A stretch of 64,000 nucleotides of DNA from Gordionus sp. m RMFG-2023 (lineage: Eukaryota > Nematomorpha > Gordioida > Chordodea > Parachordodidae), in the NCBI RefSeq assembly GCF_954871325.1, contig NC_088779.1, positions 15,564,846 to 15,628,845 of the forward strand, given 5' to 3'. The first letter of the stretch is position 1. Each line of letters opens with the position of its first letter. The translations under genes and the position numbers were made by a program. A model generated the notes under the pieces. It did no database searches. It saw nothing but the letters and a program-made list of their open reading frames with translations, and was not told the DNA's origin. This document shows positions 44,661-58,827 of the stretch, piece after piece.

Positions 44661-46195
44661 AGGAGAGGATTTAATTATTACAGAATTTTTTGGCATAAAG
44701 CCAGAACTTTCAGATTTAGCTAAAGATACATAAAATTTCCGGGTTAACTGTAAAAAGGTTTTACTGAAAATCAGGGAAGATTTTATAATTAACAAATATT
44801 TGTCGATATGTTTTGAAGTAATATAATATAATATAAATATTCGATAATACATATTAAGAAAAAATACTTACTCGGTCTACAACACCTACATAATAAGATG
44901 TCAATTAATTTCATTTATCATCAGGAAAAATTATTTTGCAAGAATGTCATATTTATAAAGAACATAATGTAATTCTATAAATTTATATTTATTAACTAAA
45001 TAAATATCAAAAAGAGAATATAATATTGTCATATAAATATTCATTACATTTTATAACAAGTTGATTGAATAGAAGAATTAGAAAAAATATCTAAAACCTT
45101 GACCTTATTTTTATTAAATAAATTTTTAATTAAAATTATAAATCAATGAATATATATGTTTTACCATGCGTATCTAATTTCTGAAGATTTACATTTATCA
45201 AATCTTTTTCTTTTTTCTTGAACAGAATAAGTTTATTATCCCCATTATCATTTATCTTTACCGAATTTTTGGTATTACATATCCCCATTAAAGCATTTAC
45301 ATAGATTTAAAATAAAAATAAAGCGGATATATAATACATACATGTATTGCAGGATCAGAATAGATTGGATGTTATAATTGGAAAATCAATATAAAAATCG
45401 ATATCACGTAAAAAAATAATATTTTTATTATTGAATTTAAAAGCAAGGTGATTTCATTAAACGTATATAAATAAATAAAATAAAAATCTTTTATAACAGT
45501 TGAATAAGGTGAAATATTCATAATACATGAATATTTTGTTTTTATATGATAATATTTTCTAACATGTTTAAAAAAAATTGATTATCATTTCGATAGCTTT
45601 TTGTTATTTATATTGAAAGTATGATAAAATACATTGGACTTAGAGCTATGCAATTCTATTGAGATTATAAATATTATTCACATTTATAAGGAGATCCGAA
45701 TTTAGAAATCGAAATAAATAACCTCAATTTTTTGGAATGAAACGAATATATCCATTAACAGAATGGGAATAGGTTGTGCCCTAGGTCGACTTATAGCTAA
45801 ATAGCCGGCTTTTAAGTATTTACTAAATAGCCAAAAAAGTAAGAGGAAATTAAGATTTTAAGCTTGCCACTCTTTTAATTTTCTAAATAACGATTGTACT
45901 TATCAATATAGAATACGTACGCAGGTTTTTTATATTTTTTACTTGAAACGTAAGTTTTTTTTATATAATAATTCATAGGGCCTTCGCCCATAACCCCCAA
46001 TTTGCAGGTTAATCGATATAGCATACTCATCTAAGTTAATGTTATATTTAATATAATAAGATTTTTAAGACAATATTAAATTTAATATTTTTTTTATTGA
46101 TTTACTAATAACAATTAAGATATATTATTTTCCCCTGTTTATAAATATAGCATAATATTAATTATATATTTTATGGAGACCCAGGGTTCAGATCC
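44661..46195. other. AT-rich sequence, no gene recognised
   Basis: The open frame at 44649-44852 (minus) appears fortuitous. No repeats with clear borders. Confidence 0.35.
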
Positions 46196-47181
46196 GTGGT
46201 TTAGACTCGGGGTTCAGATGAATAATGTTATTTTTATAAGAGGCAATAAAGATTTCCATCGGCACTGTGAAGATAGGCTGAAAACTCCTTGCATGTAAGT
46301 TATAATTTTGTTTAACCATAAGTTCAACTTCCAATGATGATAAATGTACTCTGATGACACATTATGCTGAATAAAAAATACAAAATTGCATATTTTCTCT
46401 ATCAAAGGTGAGTTTTTATTAGAAAAGAAATCCATCCATTTTTCTTACGTATTTATATGATTGATTTTCGATGATTTATCTTCATAGTAGGAATGAAAAT
46501 GTGAATACTCCTCAAAGAGAATATCTGTATCTATATTTAGTATTATATAATTAATAATAATTTTTTGAAATTGTTCAAATGCTGAACATTTTTCTATGTA
46601 GGGCTAAGATATTTCCCTATATTATTTATAATATCATACCGTTTTTCTATATATTCTATAATATCTTGTATGAACATTTTGATTCATTATTGAAATTTAA
46701 AGCCTTTTCTTCGTCCCTATTATAAAATAAAATTTTGGAAATTCTCCTATAAAAATTTTGTTGAATTTTTAAATTTAACAAATTCTTTAGTTTTTGGATA
46801 AAAACGTGTATTTATATTACTAAGACATCTTCCGATTGTAATTGTAAATTTATGTTATTAAAGTGCCAACGTTAAGGACAACACCTAAATATTTTTAAAA
46901 TTGGTGAAGTTGCTGTTAATGATAAAAAATATTCTTTAAGGGGTTGATAATACTTAAGCATCCGCTCAATCGGTGGGAATAATGTAAGCCAACACCATTC
47001 TAAATTTATCTATTCTAACAATTCTTCTAAAATTGTAACACTTTTTGTCAAGTTTCTAAATTGATTATAACATTTATAACTATACTCTCATATCATATTT
47101 GAGAAAAATTATGGCCTTTTTAAACGAATTATGAAGATTGTGGCATGCATGTACAATGATTTTTCCCTGAGCTTATAGATA

Positions 47182-49949
47182 CAGTGGCGTAGCCAGGATT
47201 TATCCATGGGGGGGGGGGGTTAAAATTTTTTTTTGGGGGGGGGGGCGAAGCCTTCAAACTCTACTTTTAAATATTGGAAATATTATGTGCTTTATTAGTG
47301 TCTAATCACTATAGTAACAAGCATGAATAAAAAAAATATTAGTAACAATTTTGGCTAAATTTATGATTAATAAGCGATTGAACACTGAAAACATTATTCT
47401 AAAAATTTAATCTATGCTTCGTCAATTGTAAATTAATCCATATAGTTTAGAAAGAAAAAAATTTGCTCCCCGAACTTTACATTTTTTAAGATCACTCAAT
47501 ATATCTGATTGAGTGTTAAAAATAATTCTTTTTTAAATTTTAGATATAGATTTTATTTATTATTAAAATACTTTAGTATAAACAAAATCTCTTTATTTAA
47601 CTATGCATTTATTTTAATGATAATATACAATAAAATAAATTTCAAAATGTAGAAATTTTTATGTAGATTATTATATTAAAAATTTATTGTAAATAACTAT
47701 ATTTAAAAAATATATAATTCAATAAAATATAAGTAATTCTTGTACGGTATTTTAAAAAATATAATTTAACAATTATAATTAATACAAAATAATCTATAAA
47801 TATTTCTTATTGCAAAAGCAATACTTTTATTAAAAATACATAAATATTATGACTAAAAATTCATTATAATTAAGTTTTGCATATAAAAATTTTATGACTA
47901 AGAAAATATGATAATCATAGATTTGAATTTATAAAGAGAGGTATTCTTTTCTCTGAGATTTGGCTAATTCACCTAGAATCAAATTTTTATCTAGAATAAT
48001 TTCCTTATAAATATTTAAAAGGGCTAATCCATTTAAACGGTTTTCACCGGTGCTATTTCTTAAATAGGTTTTTAACCTTTTCAAAGTTGAAAAAGACCTT
48101 TCATTGGTGCAGGTACTAATCGGTAAAGTAGCTAAAATAAAAAGTAATTTTTGATATTTGGCAGGGAATCTAAAATGCAATTACACATGGAAAGAGCCTG
48201 CAAAGCATTTTTAGGTCTCAAAGAGTACTCTATTCTGTCAAGATTTTTATACCAAAATTCGACATCACAAAGTAACTTATCATACGATCCTGATAAATCA
48301 TCAGAATAAAACTCTGAGATTTTCTTAATATCCTCTCGCGTTTCATGTGTAATCAACAGACTCAACCGGCAGAAGAAAAAAATTTTTTTTAAATAAAATT
48401 ATGACAAATAAATCTTTCTTTTAATTGAAATAAAAATGTGTCAATAAGTGGAATAAAAATATTTATTTTATAAAAATCCTCAATCGAAGAGGCATCAATA
48501 TTTAAGCGATTTGACTGTCTAGAAACTACTCTAGGTTTAAAAATTTCAATCCCAAACAAATTAGCGATCTCCTTTACTTTCTAATTGCTAATATTTCAAC
48601 AATATCCTTTGCCCTATTCATAACCTCTCTTAAATCCAAATTAATTTGAAGTATTTTGCTAAAATCATAAGTATAATTAAATAAAAAATATACACATTGA
48701 ATTGATATTAAAAATTGTGGCTTCGTAATCGCCTGTAAAAAATTTTCAGCATCTGAGGAATCCTTTTTTTTGCTGGATACGTAGGATTCGAGTGCTGCAA
48801 AAATAACTTCATATAATTCTATGAAGAGTCTCACTGATTGTTGTCTTTCGATAAACCTAGTTGAGCAAAATCGTTTTAGTTTTTTTTTGGATTATTTGAA
48901 TCAATATCATCAAATGTTCGGATAAACAACTGTCTCTTTTTGGGTGGTGTGAAAAAGTCACAAACCGACGATATTGTTTAATTTTGAAAAATATATTAAA
49001 TTATAAAAAGATATCTATAATACATAATAAAATCTAATAAATTCCAATTAAATTAAAAAAATTTTACGTAAACTCTTCCGGATGTCTCGAATTTCACATG
49101 CCTCGGATATTATCAAATTTAGGCAATGTGAGCTGCAGTGAACATATAAAGCGGTGCTATAAAGCTCTCTAATTCTTGACTGCACTCCCTTAACATGACC
49201 ACTCATTGAGGGAGCTCCATCATATCCCTGGCCTCTCATTAGATTTAAATTTAAATCTAGATCTTGAAGGGATGCTAAAATTTCTTTGGCTATCGTCTCT
49301 GATTAACTCAATTATATTATAAAATACCATACCATCATTTGATGATTTTCCAGCCAAATCAACTGAGAGCTCAGATTCTTTAATAATACATAATATTTCT
49401 AATTATAAAAAATTAAGAGAACTTATAAATGATAGAATTATACCATTATCATTTGATGATTTTATTTTAGCTAACTCATTTGTTTTCCCTGAGTATGTTG
49501 GTTGTATTTCTAATTGCAAGATTTAAATAAAAGATATTATAAAAGTGAATACCATTACCATCGCCATTTGAGGATTTTGTTATTTCTAAATCAAATTACA
49601 TAAATTTTCTAAATCAATTTAAATATACCTTTATTTAGTAAAAATTTTCTTATATCCATGTGGGAATTAAATAAAAATTTTAAAAACTATCAATTTAGTT
49701 TAACAATTTAAATTTTATTATTAAATTTAAAATATCTAATTAAACAATAAAAATATATTTACAATATATATTTAATTGTTATTTAATATTTTATTAGTTC
49801 ATAAAAATATATTTCATTTTAATATCGTATATATTATTTATTTTATTTCTAAATTGAAACAGTTTTTTAAATAAAATATAAAAAAAAAATTTTGAGGGGT
49901 AATGGGGGGGGGGGGTTCAACCCCAAACCCACCCTTGTCTACGCCACTG
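47182..49949 (-). mobile_element. hAT transposon, 2.8 kb (CAGTGGCGTAGCC family)
   Basis: Inverted ends CAGTGGCGTAGCC (left) and, reversed, CAGTGGCGTAGAC (right), each followed by a run of G. Perfect 8-bp target duplication TATAGATA (47174-47181 and 49950-49957). It carries a broken transposase on the minus strand. It is inserted in the transposase of an older hAT. Confidence 0.9.
47929..49300 (-). pseudogene. hAT transposase pseudogene of the CAGTGGCG element
   Basis: Minus strand, in order: MRGQGYDGAPSMSGHVKGVQ with YVHCSSHCLNLIIS (49048-49239), the second catalytic Asp region and the conserved C-H-x-L-N-L insertion; NTFIELYEVIF-like helix region and MNRAKDIVEILA (48574-48834); LITHETREDIKKISEFY (48290-48365); and the dimerisation domain LATLPISTCTNERSFSTLKR with LKTYLRNSTGENRLNGLALL (47929-48180). 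The N-terminal part, including the first catalytic Asp, is not recognisable in 49300-49900, which is AT-rich. Frame breaks lie between each of the listed pieces. Confidence 0.8.
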
Positions 49950-50565
49950 TATAGATACTTTATCTACACAATAGACCGTTACATTAGCACTTTCAAGTCC
50001 AGCTATTTTTAAATTTTCTAGCAAACATCTAGATATGTCTTGAAAAAAAATTTAAGTAATTTAATACTTATTCCATTCTTTTTATTGAAGTATCTAAGTA
50101 ATAAGGGAAATGTTTTTATATTACCTTTATTCGATGTATCCATTAGTATTGAAAACAGGTGATGTTTTTTAGATCTTTTAGAATATTTGCCTTTGTTTCT
50201 GGTGCCAAAATATTTTGTATTATTTGAAAGACTTTTGTTCTCCCACATGAAACTATTGATGCAATTTTAGAGTCAGGAAAAAGTGTGTAAAATAGCTTGC
50301 TTGAACAATCAGCCGAAATATAGCTATGGGAATATTATATGGAATGATATAAAAATATTGTTTCAGCAATAACAGACAAAGTTTCATTCTTAGAATATTT
50401 GGTTACGTATTATGATATAGAAGTATTGGTTCTTGATTGTTCATTTGTCAGCTTATATTCGTTAGATTTCATATGTTTGATTATATCATGATCTTCAATA
50501 TGGCTTATTGAAAAGCATGATACACACATACTACATTTACAGTTGACTCTGAATGCTACTTTAAC

Positions 50566-51006
50566 CATTCATATTTTCGGTCCCAACTTTTATTATCCCT
50601 TACCTGTTATATTTTCCCTTTTTTGTTTGTTTATGTTTCAATTTTTTATCTTGAGAATTATAACTTGAGAATGAGCTTCCTGATATATTTTTAATTTGAA
50701 AATCCATTCTGTAACAAGTTAAAGATATAGATATTATGTTAAATTTTTAGATAAAATGAGGTTTTTAAGAAGATGCAGGCAGAATATATCAAATCATAAA
50801 AACATTTTTTAAAAATATGTTTAGGTTTATAATCTTATCTACTAAATATATATTGCCTTTATTACAAATTAATTTTACTTAATTATTCAATAAAAATGAT
50901 CCTGAATCTAATTAATCAACTCTAGCAATTAATTTTTTAGATATTTCTTAATTTGATATTAATATATATCTAAGTTTAATTAGGCCATTAATAATTTAAG
51001 GGTGTA
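50566..51006. other. AT-rich sequence, no gene
   Basis: No feature recognised between the outer hAT relic and the 8-bp duplication at 51007. Confidence 0.4.
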
Positions 51007-51389
51007 TGTAAAATCAGGGGCGAACGACGACATTACTGCCTCGTGGGCATTTTTTTTATAACGGGCTCATTTTTCCGGGATCTTTTAAATAGTTTCTACA
51101 TGATTTCTATTACTTATTGTTTTTGAGTTCAAACGTTTACATTTTTAATAAAAAAGACACATAATTATATATTTTATTTAAAAAATTTCACATCTAAAAT
51201 CATATTCTTTGTGCATATTTTTTTTTTAAATCAAAACATAAAATACTTTATTTAAACAAATTTTCACAAATTTTTCTTTTACAGATTATAATAAAAAATA
51301 TATATTAAAAAACAAATAAACTTATATTAAAAATGATTTAAAAAATATATATGTATAAAACTGAGAAAGAAAAAAAATATTTTAAAAAA

Positions 51390-52030
51390 AGTGTACAAAT
51401 CACCTTAGAGAAGAGTGAATGCTTAAAAAATTGGACCGGCAGATTTCCAGGAAAATCTGCTGACGAAGGTAAAATCCTTCATTGGGGTCCCCTGAGATCT
51501 GCCTCATTTTTTTTCCTATGGTTTTATTGATATTGAGAGCATCACTTCCGAACATGCCTAAGGTATTGGTAATGATTGGAATAAACACGATGTTGGTGAA
51601 GGCAAGCATATTTGTTTTTAGAATTTCGGCCTTTTCAATGGCAGAAAATGAGAGGTTGGACCTGGCGGCTAAATCGACACAAATATAGTCCCAAGCGAGT
51701 GGGAGACCATTGGTCCAGGGAATGAGAGATATGCCATCATGGCGTTTTTGTTTGAGAGGCCCACTGGTTTGAGAGTGGATGGAATATTAACTTTTTTAGG
51801 AGCAGCTAAGAGAATTTTGTTAATAGATTTATGACGCGGTTGTCATCCATGGGAGAACTTGCAGTGCAATGGATGGTAAGCTTTCGATTTGAAGGGATTG
51901 CCGCAGTCGATGCAAATGGAGGGAACCACAGCATTACAGCCAAGGCGGAGGGCTATGGAAATGAGAAGCTGGTCGCCCCAGAGGCCTAGATTGGAACTGG
52001 GGATGGCTTCCAGCCATTCGTAGCCTGAAC
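51390..52030 (-). pseudogene. C-terminal fragment of the restriction-like-endonuclease LINE family
   Basis: Minus strand: EWLEAIPSSNLGLWGDQLLI, then IALRLGCNAVVPSICIDCGN, a zinc-binding pattern C-x2-C-x9-H-x3-C ending in HPLHC, then QPRHKSINKILLAA, and after decayed frames ITNTLGMFGSDALNINKTIG with KKMRQISGDPNEGFYLRQQI (51400-51609). It corresponds to the last third of the copy at 24560-27195 and keeps the zinc finger better. Breaks lie in the nuclease part. It is 5' truncated, typical for a LINE. Confidence 0.65.
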
Positions 52031-52340
52031 TTGCATATAATACTAAATATTAAAAAATATTCATTAACGATATTGCACTATAAAATCAAATCATACATCA
52101 CATGTTAAATATATAAAAATACATACTCCATATATAAAATCATTTAACTACAGATGTAAAATTATTGTAATTATATAATATTGCACAGAGAATAAAATTG
52201 CTGCACTTATAAAATCAGGCGGAATAAGATTTAAATAAAAGAATTAAGATAATATATAATTTTTACGTTAATAAATCTTTCATTAACTTTGAACCTTTGC
52301 GCAAATAAACAAGAATATCTTCTAGTTCAATCTCCGCTAA
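52031..52340. other. AT-rich sequence inside the 11-kb hAT
   Basis: No feature up to the solo LTR. Confidence 0.4.
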
Positions 52341-52347
52341 TAGTTCT

Positions 52348-52624
52348 TGTTAAATATATTTTAAATGTTAAAATTATTCGTACGACCTTTTCGTATTTTT
52401 TCTTTCTTTTTCTTTTTGTAAAATATATTTGTATGACCTTTAAAAACTTATTGTACTTTTCGTTTTATATATGTTAAAATAACTTTTCTTAAAATAACCT
52501 TAAAAATGTACATATGTAAATATTGTTAAAATAATAATATATATATAGTTGTAAAAAGATATAATGTTATCAGAGAAATAAAGATAAAATAATATAAACG
52601 ATATTGCTTTCCTTATAAATATCA
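52348..52624 (+). repeat. Solo LTR, copy 2 (fossil LTR retrotransposon)
   Basis: A 277-bp unit starting TGTTAAAT and ending AATATCA, flanked by the perfect 5-bp repeat GTTCT (52343-52347 and 52625-52629). It is similar along its length to 1628-1898, including ACGACCTTTTCGTATTTTTT and the AAATAAA signal. The two differ at many positions, so neither is very recent. Confidence 0.85.
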
Positions 52625-52639
52625 GTTCTCGTTCAACTG

Positions 52640-54815
52640 ACATCGTTAAAAAGGCTTCTAATTTTTATAGGCCTATATTAGCTCTCATCCCAATTTTTAT
52701 AATTTTTAATTTACTAAATGTTCTCTCACAATTAACCTGCCTAAATGACAAAGTTAAAATGTATTCATATGCCAAAAATAAATTAATGTATGCACTTGTG
52801 GGCATATTGTATCTTTTAAGAATTTCATACACGCATATATTATTATCAAACCGAGTTATTTGACTCCTCTCTTGTGCATGCGATATCATCGTCCGTTTCA
52901 TTTAATTCTGCTATTAAATATTTGAATACACTGACAAATATAAACAATTCCGTAATTTAACAGTCAATATATTTGCCAATTGTGCCAGTTTTTCCAAGGC
53001 CTTTTCAGAAATACCATTACTATTTTATTTTATCAAAATGCCTTGGATGAAAATATTGCACATTCAAAATAACTCTTATTCACAGAAAATCGTTTCGACA
53101 ATCTGTTTATAATTTGATCTATTATAGGACGACATACTTCGACCCTATAAAGGTCAATCGATTCTTGAGGACTTTTATTTAGACCTTCGTCACTATATAT
53201 TTTCTCCGCTCGTCCTATTCGATTTTTGGCAGAGCATTATGTACCCAGATACTTTCCGGGAGCATTAAATATGAAAATGTTTTATTTAAATTAGAGGCCA
53301 TTTTTATTGCTTTACTTTGAATCGATGTAATAATTATCGATGATATAGAAGACTTAGCATCTTCAATAATTTTCCATGCTGATAAAATATCTAAATTTTT
53401 AGTTTGAAGATATAATGAATGGCCTTATTTCAAAAATTTCCAAATATATTATAAATGTACTTAGAGTCTTAAATTTATATAAATTATCGATCAAAGACTG
53501 CGCTTATGATGAGGCTTTTGCCTCAAATGATTTATTATCTATTATAAATTGAAGTGCAATTATCGTTATTGGGAGCAAACTCTCTTTACAATATATCCAT
53601 CTAATAGCTTTGCTACGTGCCCACCTCCTTGTCTCACCTATTTTATGCAGCCTTCTCAATTTATTTTGGCCATAGAAATTATTCTGTTTCATTCACATCT
53701 ATCCTTTTATATGATTCACCAAAGAAAGTTGCTAGTCTGTTCAATAATTCAAATAAAATTTAGCCTTCAATATTATCGCATGAACTGTATTACTAAATAT
53801 ACAAACTACCTGGAGCCAACCCAACAAATTCACCCCGCATATTTTCACCACCATCAAATGATTCTTCAATTATATTTCTCATTTGAATTCCATGTTTTAA
53901 AAAGCATTCACTCAAGATATCAAAAAATACTTTTCCAAAAGAGTTTGTAGTTTTTGCAAGTGCGAAAACCCTTTCTGTTATTTTGCATTATAAATGTATC
54001 GCAGGCAAATGGTTGCTTGATCATAAACGCTAATGACTTGAGTACTATCCATTTGCAAACTAAACCGTTTTTTTTATTAAATCCTTGATTTGATCAAGAA
54101 TAACATTAACTTTGTTAACAGTTGTTTTTGACGTTTAAGAGAACCACTTCCCTTCGATTTTGATTTGTCAGAGAGTTTAAGCAATTCTTTTCTACGTTTG
54201 CTCTTAAAAAAACCTTCTCTAAATGATCTCTGAGTATTTAATTATTCTTTGGTAAAATACCTATCCTTTCCAGGAATTTCCCTTGGTTCAAATTTTCATT
54301 TTCAAAGTGGCTAAATGTTTCAATAGCATTAATCCTCTGTAGGATGTTTTGTTAATTAAAAACTTTATTATACAAATATTTGTTATATTATATGGATATA
54401 GTTATAAAATTGTCGATTTTTTCAATTAATATTTTAATAATATTTGATTTATCAAATGACTTGTTTTTTGTCGCTCTGAAGTAGCCCTCGACTGCACTAA
54501 TATGTACTCTTGAATTTTCATGTATTTTAATTATTGAATTATGTCGAAAATTTGTTGAGCCTGTTGTGAAAGTGTTTTCGCATACTGCAAATGCTAGTCA
54601 GATTGACAGTACACAGCTTAGGTTTTATTTTATTAATTGCCATTCGATAATATAATTTTACATATTTACTATTTATTGGTTGTATAGGATGTTGTATTAA
54701 AAATGTAAGTTTTTGAGGTAGATAAGCTCTTAATTGCAACTTAAAATTTTCATGTGTATACATATCAAATTCTGAAGGAGACACTGTAGGATCTCCTGAA
54801 TCAATTTGTGGCATA
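52640..54815 (-). pseudogene. ZMYM1-like hAT transposase pseudogene
   Basis: Minus strand, from the N-terminus: QKLTFLIQHPIQPINSKYVK (54539-54814), the HPIQP block that precedes the TTF-type zinc finger in this group; a degraded middle; DGGENMRGEFVGLAPGS (near 53850), matching the YDGAxNMSGEYxGLQ block with the second catalytic region; FLWPK/KLRRLHKIGETRRWARSKAI (53504-53692); and the dimerisation block ILTLSFRQVNCERTFSKLKI (52665-52760). Many frame breaks. Strand and position make it the gene of the enclosing 11-kb hAT. A relative lies at 42340-42790. Confidence 0.7.
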
Positions 54816-55511
54816 TCTGGGGAGGGGCTCTTTAAAAGAATAAATGATTAAATTGTTACCGATGAATGTGATGTTAATATTCCTATACATGGTGAAGTTT
54901 TTTCCGATATCAATAATCCACTTTGTGTAATATTTGAAGGCATTATTGATGTAGTTGCTTCTGACAAGTGTGAGGATAATAAATATGAACTCAGTAATTA
55001 TAGATAATGTATTTTCAGGGTATATGAATGATTTATCTGCTGTAATGGTGGATAATTAGTTTTAGTGCAGACAATGTAGTTGTTACAGGTAGATGTGAAT
55101 GGGAGGCAGTTGTTTATATTCCTAAAAAAGTAGGTTTTACATGATGTAAAATACATGGTATTGATTTATCAAAGAAAGATAATTTATAGTTGTTTTATAT
55201 CAGCACCAGCTTCTTTGAGACCAGCAACATTTTCTTTAATTGATTAGCTCTACCTTTAAATTTCCTTTTGACATTTCTATGCATGATATTTAAAAATGTA
55301 TCAATTTAATTAAAAATAATACATTATGTACACTACCCATGATAAATATAAACAAGATAAGTGTAAGATTAAATTTATTATAACTTTTAAAAAAAATCTA
55401 TTTTAATATAAGGCAATAAAGTCATCATGTTAGGTAATCCTTTCATATGATGTTGCATAAAACATTTACTATTATTAATTTATAACTTAAGGCTAAAAAA
55501 ATATCTCAAGG
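54816..55511. other. Region with unassigned coding scraps
   Basis: A plus-strand stretch at 54852-55005 reads TDECDVNIPIHGEVFSDINN followed by CVIFEGIIDVVASDKCEDNK, which looks protein-like, with related scraps to 55200. Family not recognised; it could be part of the hAT or a separate insertion. Confidence 0.3.
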
Positions 55512-57399
55512 TGTTACGAATGTGTTATTTATTTCAAATGTGTTTATTATTGCTAATATTAATCAATCAATTTACTTTTTTTTAATTTTAATTTTCCTTA
55601 TTATTCAAATGTATCATCACAATCTGATGAAAATTATCATTAAACTTTTGCTATTTGAAATAAACGATAATTTTAACTTTTCTACAGTAATCATATGGTG
55701 GCAAACGGAGGGATTTTACACTATTATAGTGATGAATTATAAAATAAAAAGAAAGATGTTAAATATTAAATCTAAATTAAATTAAAAAACTATATATAAT
55801 CCAATACTATAAAAAAAATTCCCAAAATAATGTCTATCTGACCTCTACTGGTAAGGGGTTAGCTACCCATGGCATGGCACCATGTTAAGTTAGTCCGCAG
55901 ATCCTATCTAAAAAATCTATAAAATAAAAATCATTGACAACAACTATATAATATATATTTATCATACTTTGTTTACTATTTAATTAAATATAACTTAAAA
56001 TAAACTTACTTACCTAGAAACTTTTTATGATATTCTTATTATCATACTTTTAGTTATTTAATTATTCATTTTATTTATCAAGTTAATTAACATAAGTTAA
56101 TGTCATGGCTATCGGGATATTTTTATTAATCTTCATAGGTCATTGTATAAAAAATATAATATATATAAATAAAAAAAACATAATATAAATAAAAAAAACA
56201 TAATAAAAATAAATAAAATAAATAATATAGTTCAAAGTACAAGGTCGATGTACTTGAATTTTTTTTAAAAAAAAATAATAAAAGGATACCGTTAATTTAA
56301 GGAAAGAGAAATTCATATATATAAAATAAAATAAATAATTAATGCGTACAACGAAGCGATAAATGATAAAACAATCATAGAAATGATGAAATTATTATCG
56401 AATTTCCCAAATAATTAAAACTTTTTCACAATTATAATATACTTTGTCAAATAAATAAGTAAATAATAAAAAAAATTTAATAATATTAAGATAAAAAATT
56501 TTGCTTAACCATGTCCAAATTAAAGGACGATGGAATTGCTTTTCCAAAATTTCTAGGTAACATTGACCTTTATATTGAAAGAATAACTAGACATATAAAT
56601 AAAATAAAATAACCAACAAAGCGTATGTTTTAACACAAAACCTTCCTGATAAGATGAGCTCCAGAGGCTGAATTCAATAATTTTGATTTGACAATTAAAA
56701 AACTTAAAATTTTATATCATAAAAAGAAGGTTAGTAAAATTCTAGAATTATATAAAGCAAGTCAATCGAAGGATCAAAAATTTATAGAGTGGGCAGCAAA
56801 AATTTGTCAGTTTAGTAAGGATTGTAATTTCACAGATGATAGAGTTTAGAAAAATTAATACCCTATCTAAGGACATTAAGTTTAAAATAAAATATTTAGA
56901 TAAAATTGATGAGATAATAAAAACAGGATGTGAAGCAGAAAACATAGGATACAAACATTACTTTTCAAAAATTTATCACTGAAATAGATACTTGAGGTTA
57001 GGAGGACAAACCAAAAGACGAACTGAAGATAAAACGTATCTCACTCAGACACTAAGAAACATCAGATGGCAAACAATTATAACATATGATAACAACTATG
57101 TTCAGCAGTGGGCTCCACGACCACATTTTGACACTCATAGATTTTATAGCCAAAATTGAAATTTTATACCACGTTATCAGAACTACAACAGGCACAATCA
57201 AATAAAAATTCGGCACTTATTACAGACCTCACTATTATATCATCAAAGACACAAAACAAATTATGTTAATTTCAATCAACATAGCTATGGAAAATTTAGT
57301 AATAATAATAGACAAATATGATGATCAAAACAATTATTATATCTCCGAAAATATCAATAGCAACAACAGACAAACTTATGACAACCAAAACAATTATTA

Positions 57400-57560
57400 T
57401 AAAAATGGTAATTTTAACAATAACAACAGACAAACTTGTGACAACCAACATAGAAATGATAATTTTAACAATAACAACAGACAAACTTGTGACAACCAAC
57501 ATAGAAATGATAATTTTAACAATAACAACAGACCAGCATACGACAGTCGAAACAACCATC
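57400..57560 (+). repeat. Short tandem repeats in the gag-like region
   Basis: A unit of about 54-57 bp containing CAATAACAACAGACAAAC and ATAGAAATGATAATTTTAAC is repeated three or more times, giving an Asn/Arg-rich repeat peptide. It is part of the fossil LTR element. Confidence 0.75.
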
Positions 57561-58827
57561 ATAATATGTAGAACCTAAGATTCAATAACAGAGATAACTA
57601 TGCACATAACAATAAAATACCTAAAGAACTCAAAACAGAAAAATCATACACTAGATGGCAGTAAGATAAACACTATTAATTTCGAAGAACTGGAAAATGA
57701 CAAAAGTGACGACGTAAACAAAGATTATGATTTACTAAAATGTAAATAATTTGAGTGAAGGTCTCGATGACTAAAAGAACGACGCTTATGAGGTGACACT
57801 TAAACTCTCAAAGCGATGGCGATTAGAACATACTAGATACACAATCATACCGCATTTTGTAGCTAACAAAATAAGCATAAAAAACGTGAAGAAATCTCAC
57901 ATCAAATTAACAGGTTATGACAAGAACACCATAAAAGTTCTAGGCATCGAACACATTGATGTTAATTACAAATGAACATTAATAAAAAATTTGGAAGTCT
58001 TCATTGTGCATACGAAAAGCCCGTTGCTTTGCAGGGTATGTTAACGTGTTCAAATACATCTTGAAGAAATTTGTAAGAAACATAGACGACGATTTTTACA
58101 ATGATAAACATACTTAACTCATAAATAATTGAAATTAAAAACGAATAATAAACCCCTTGCAAAACCAACATTAGACTTCGCTTAAAAGAAGATGCCCTAC
58201 CTAAGATAATACCTTCAAAGAGAATACCATACTTTAGAATAGACATAGCACTAGAAAGGTTTTTATTCAATTATCGCACTCCGAACAGCACAACAGGCGT
58301 AGCATCAAGCAAATTATTATTCTCACACAACACAAGAATAAAATGGGATCTTGAAACCTGTGTTTAAAAAAGAAGAGGTAACTACTAGAAAACAGGGAGA
58401 TAAATAAAAGGGATAATGTATGCAAAACATTTTTTGCAAATAAATAGGACAAAGGTGTTGTCGTAGGAAAAGAAAGCGAATTATTATAAGGATCGATACC
58501 GGATGCAAAGTTATCAGAAGGTATTTTAAACTAAATTAGGAAAAGAATATATGTGACAGCAAGTGCATATAATAAACCGATAATATTTAAAGGGTGGAGA
58601 GACATTATAGGAATGAAAGACCAACAAGAACAAAATGTTAACCAAGTCATCTTAAAGATAATGTGATGAATATACAAAAATTTTATAGAAAACAAGTAAT
58701 CAATACACGATTCTATTAATATTAAATAAAAATATATATATACAAAATTAAAATGATACATACTAAAATAAACATAAAAATGTATAAAATTAAAACGCTA
58801 TAAAAGATATGCGATATGACAAATTCA

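Larger units (their letters stand above)
46200..50565 (-). pseudogene. hAT transposase (DUF4371/SCAND3-like), split by another hAT
   Basis: Minus strand, from about 50560: FSISHIEDHDIIKHMKSNEY, then SHSYISADCSSKLFYTLFPD, GRTKVFQIIQNILAPETKAN, HHLFSILMDTSNKGNIKTFP (core start, with the DTSNKGN block), LLLRYFNKKNG and ENLKIAGLESANVTVYCVD. The frame is cut at 49957 by the insertion 47182-49949 and resumes at 47173 with GKNHCTCMPQSS-type sequence, ACHNLHNSFKKAIIFLKYDM and later EYIEKRYDIINNIGKYLALH and SQCRWKSLLPLIK. The C-terminal dimerisation block was not found. Many stops. Terminal repeats of this outer element were not located. Confidence 0.6.

Noticed and set aside
57296-57562. Long hydrophobic minus-strand ORF.
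   Set aside because: It is the complement of the Asn-rich tandem repeats in the fossil gag-like region; the Val/Ile-rich peptide is a by-product of the repeat.
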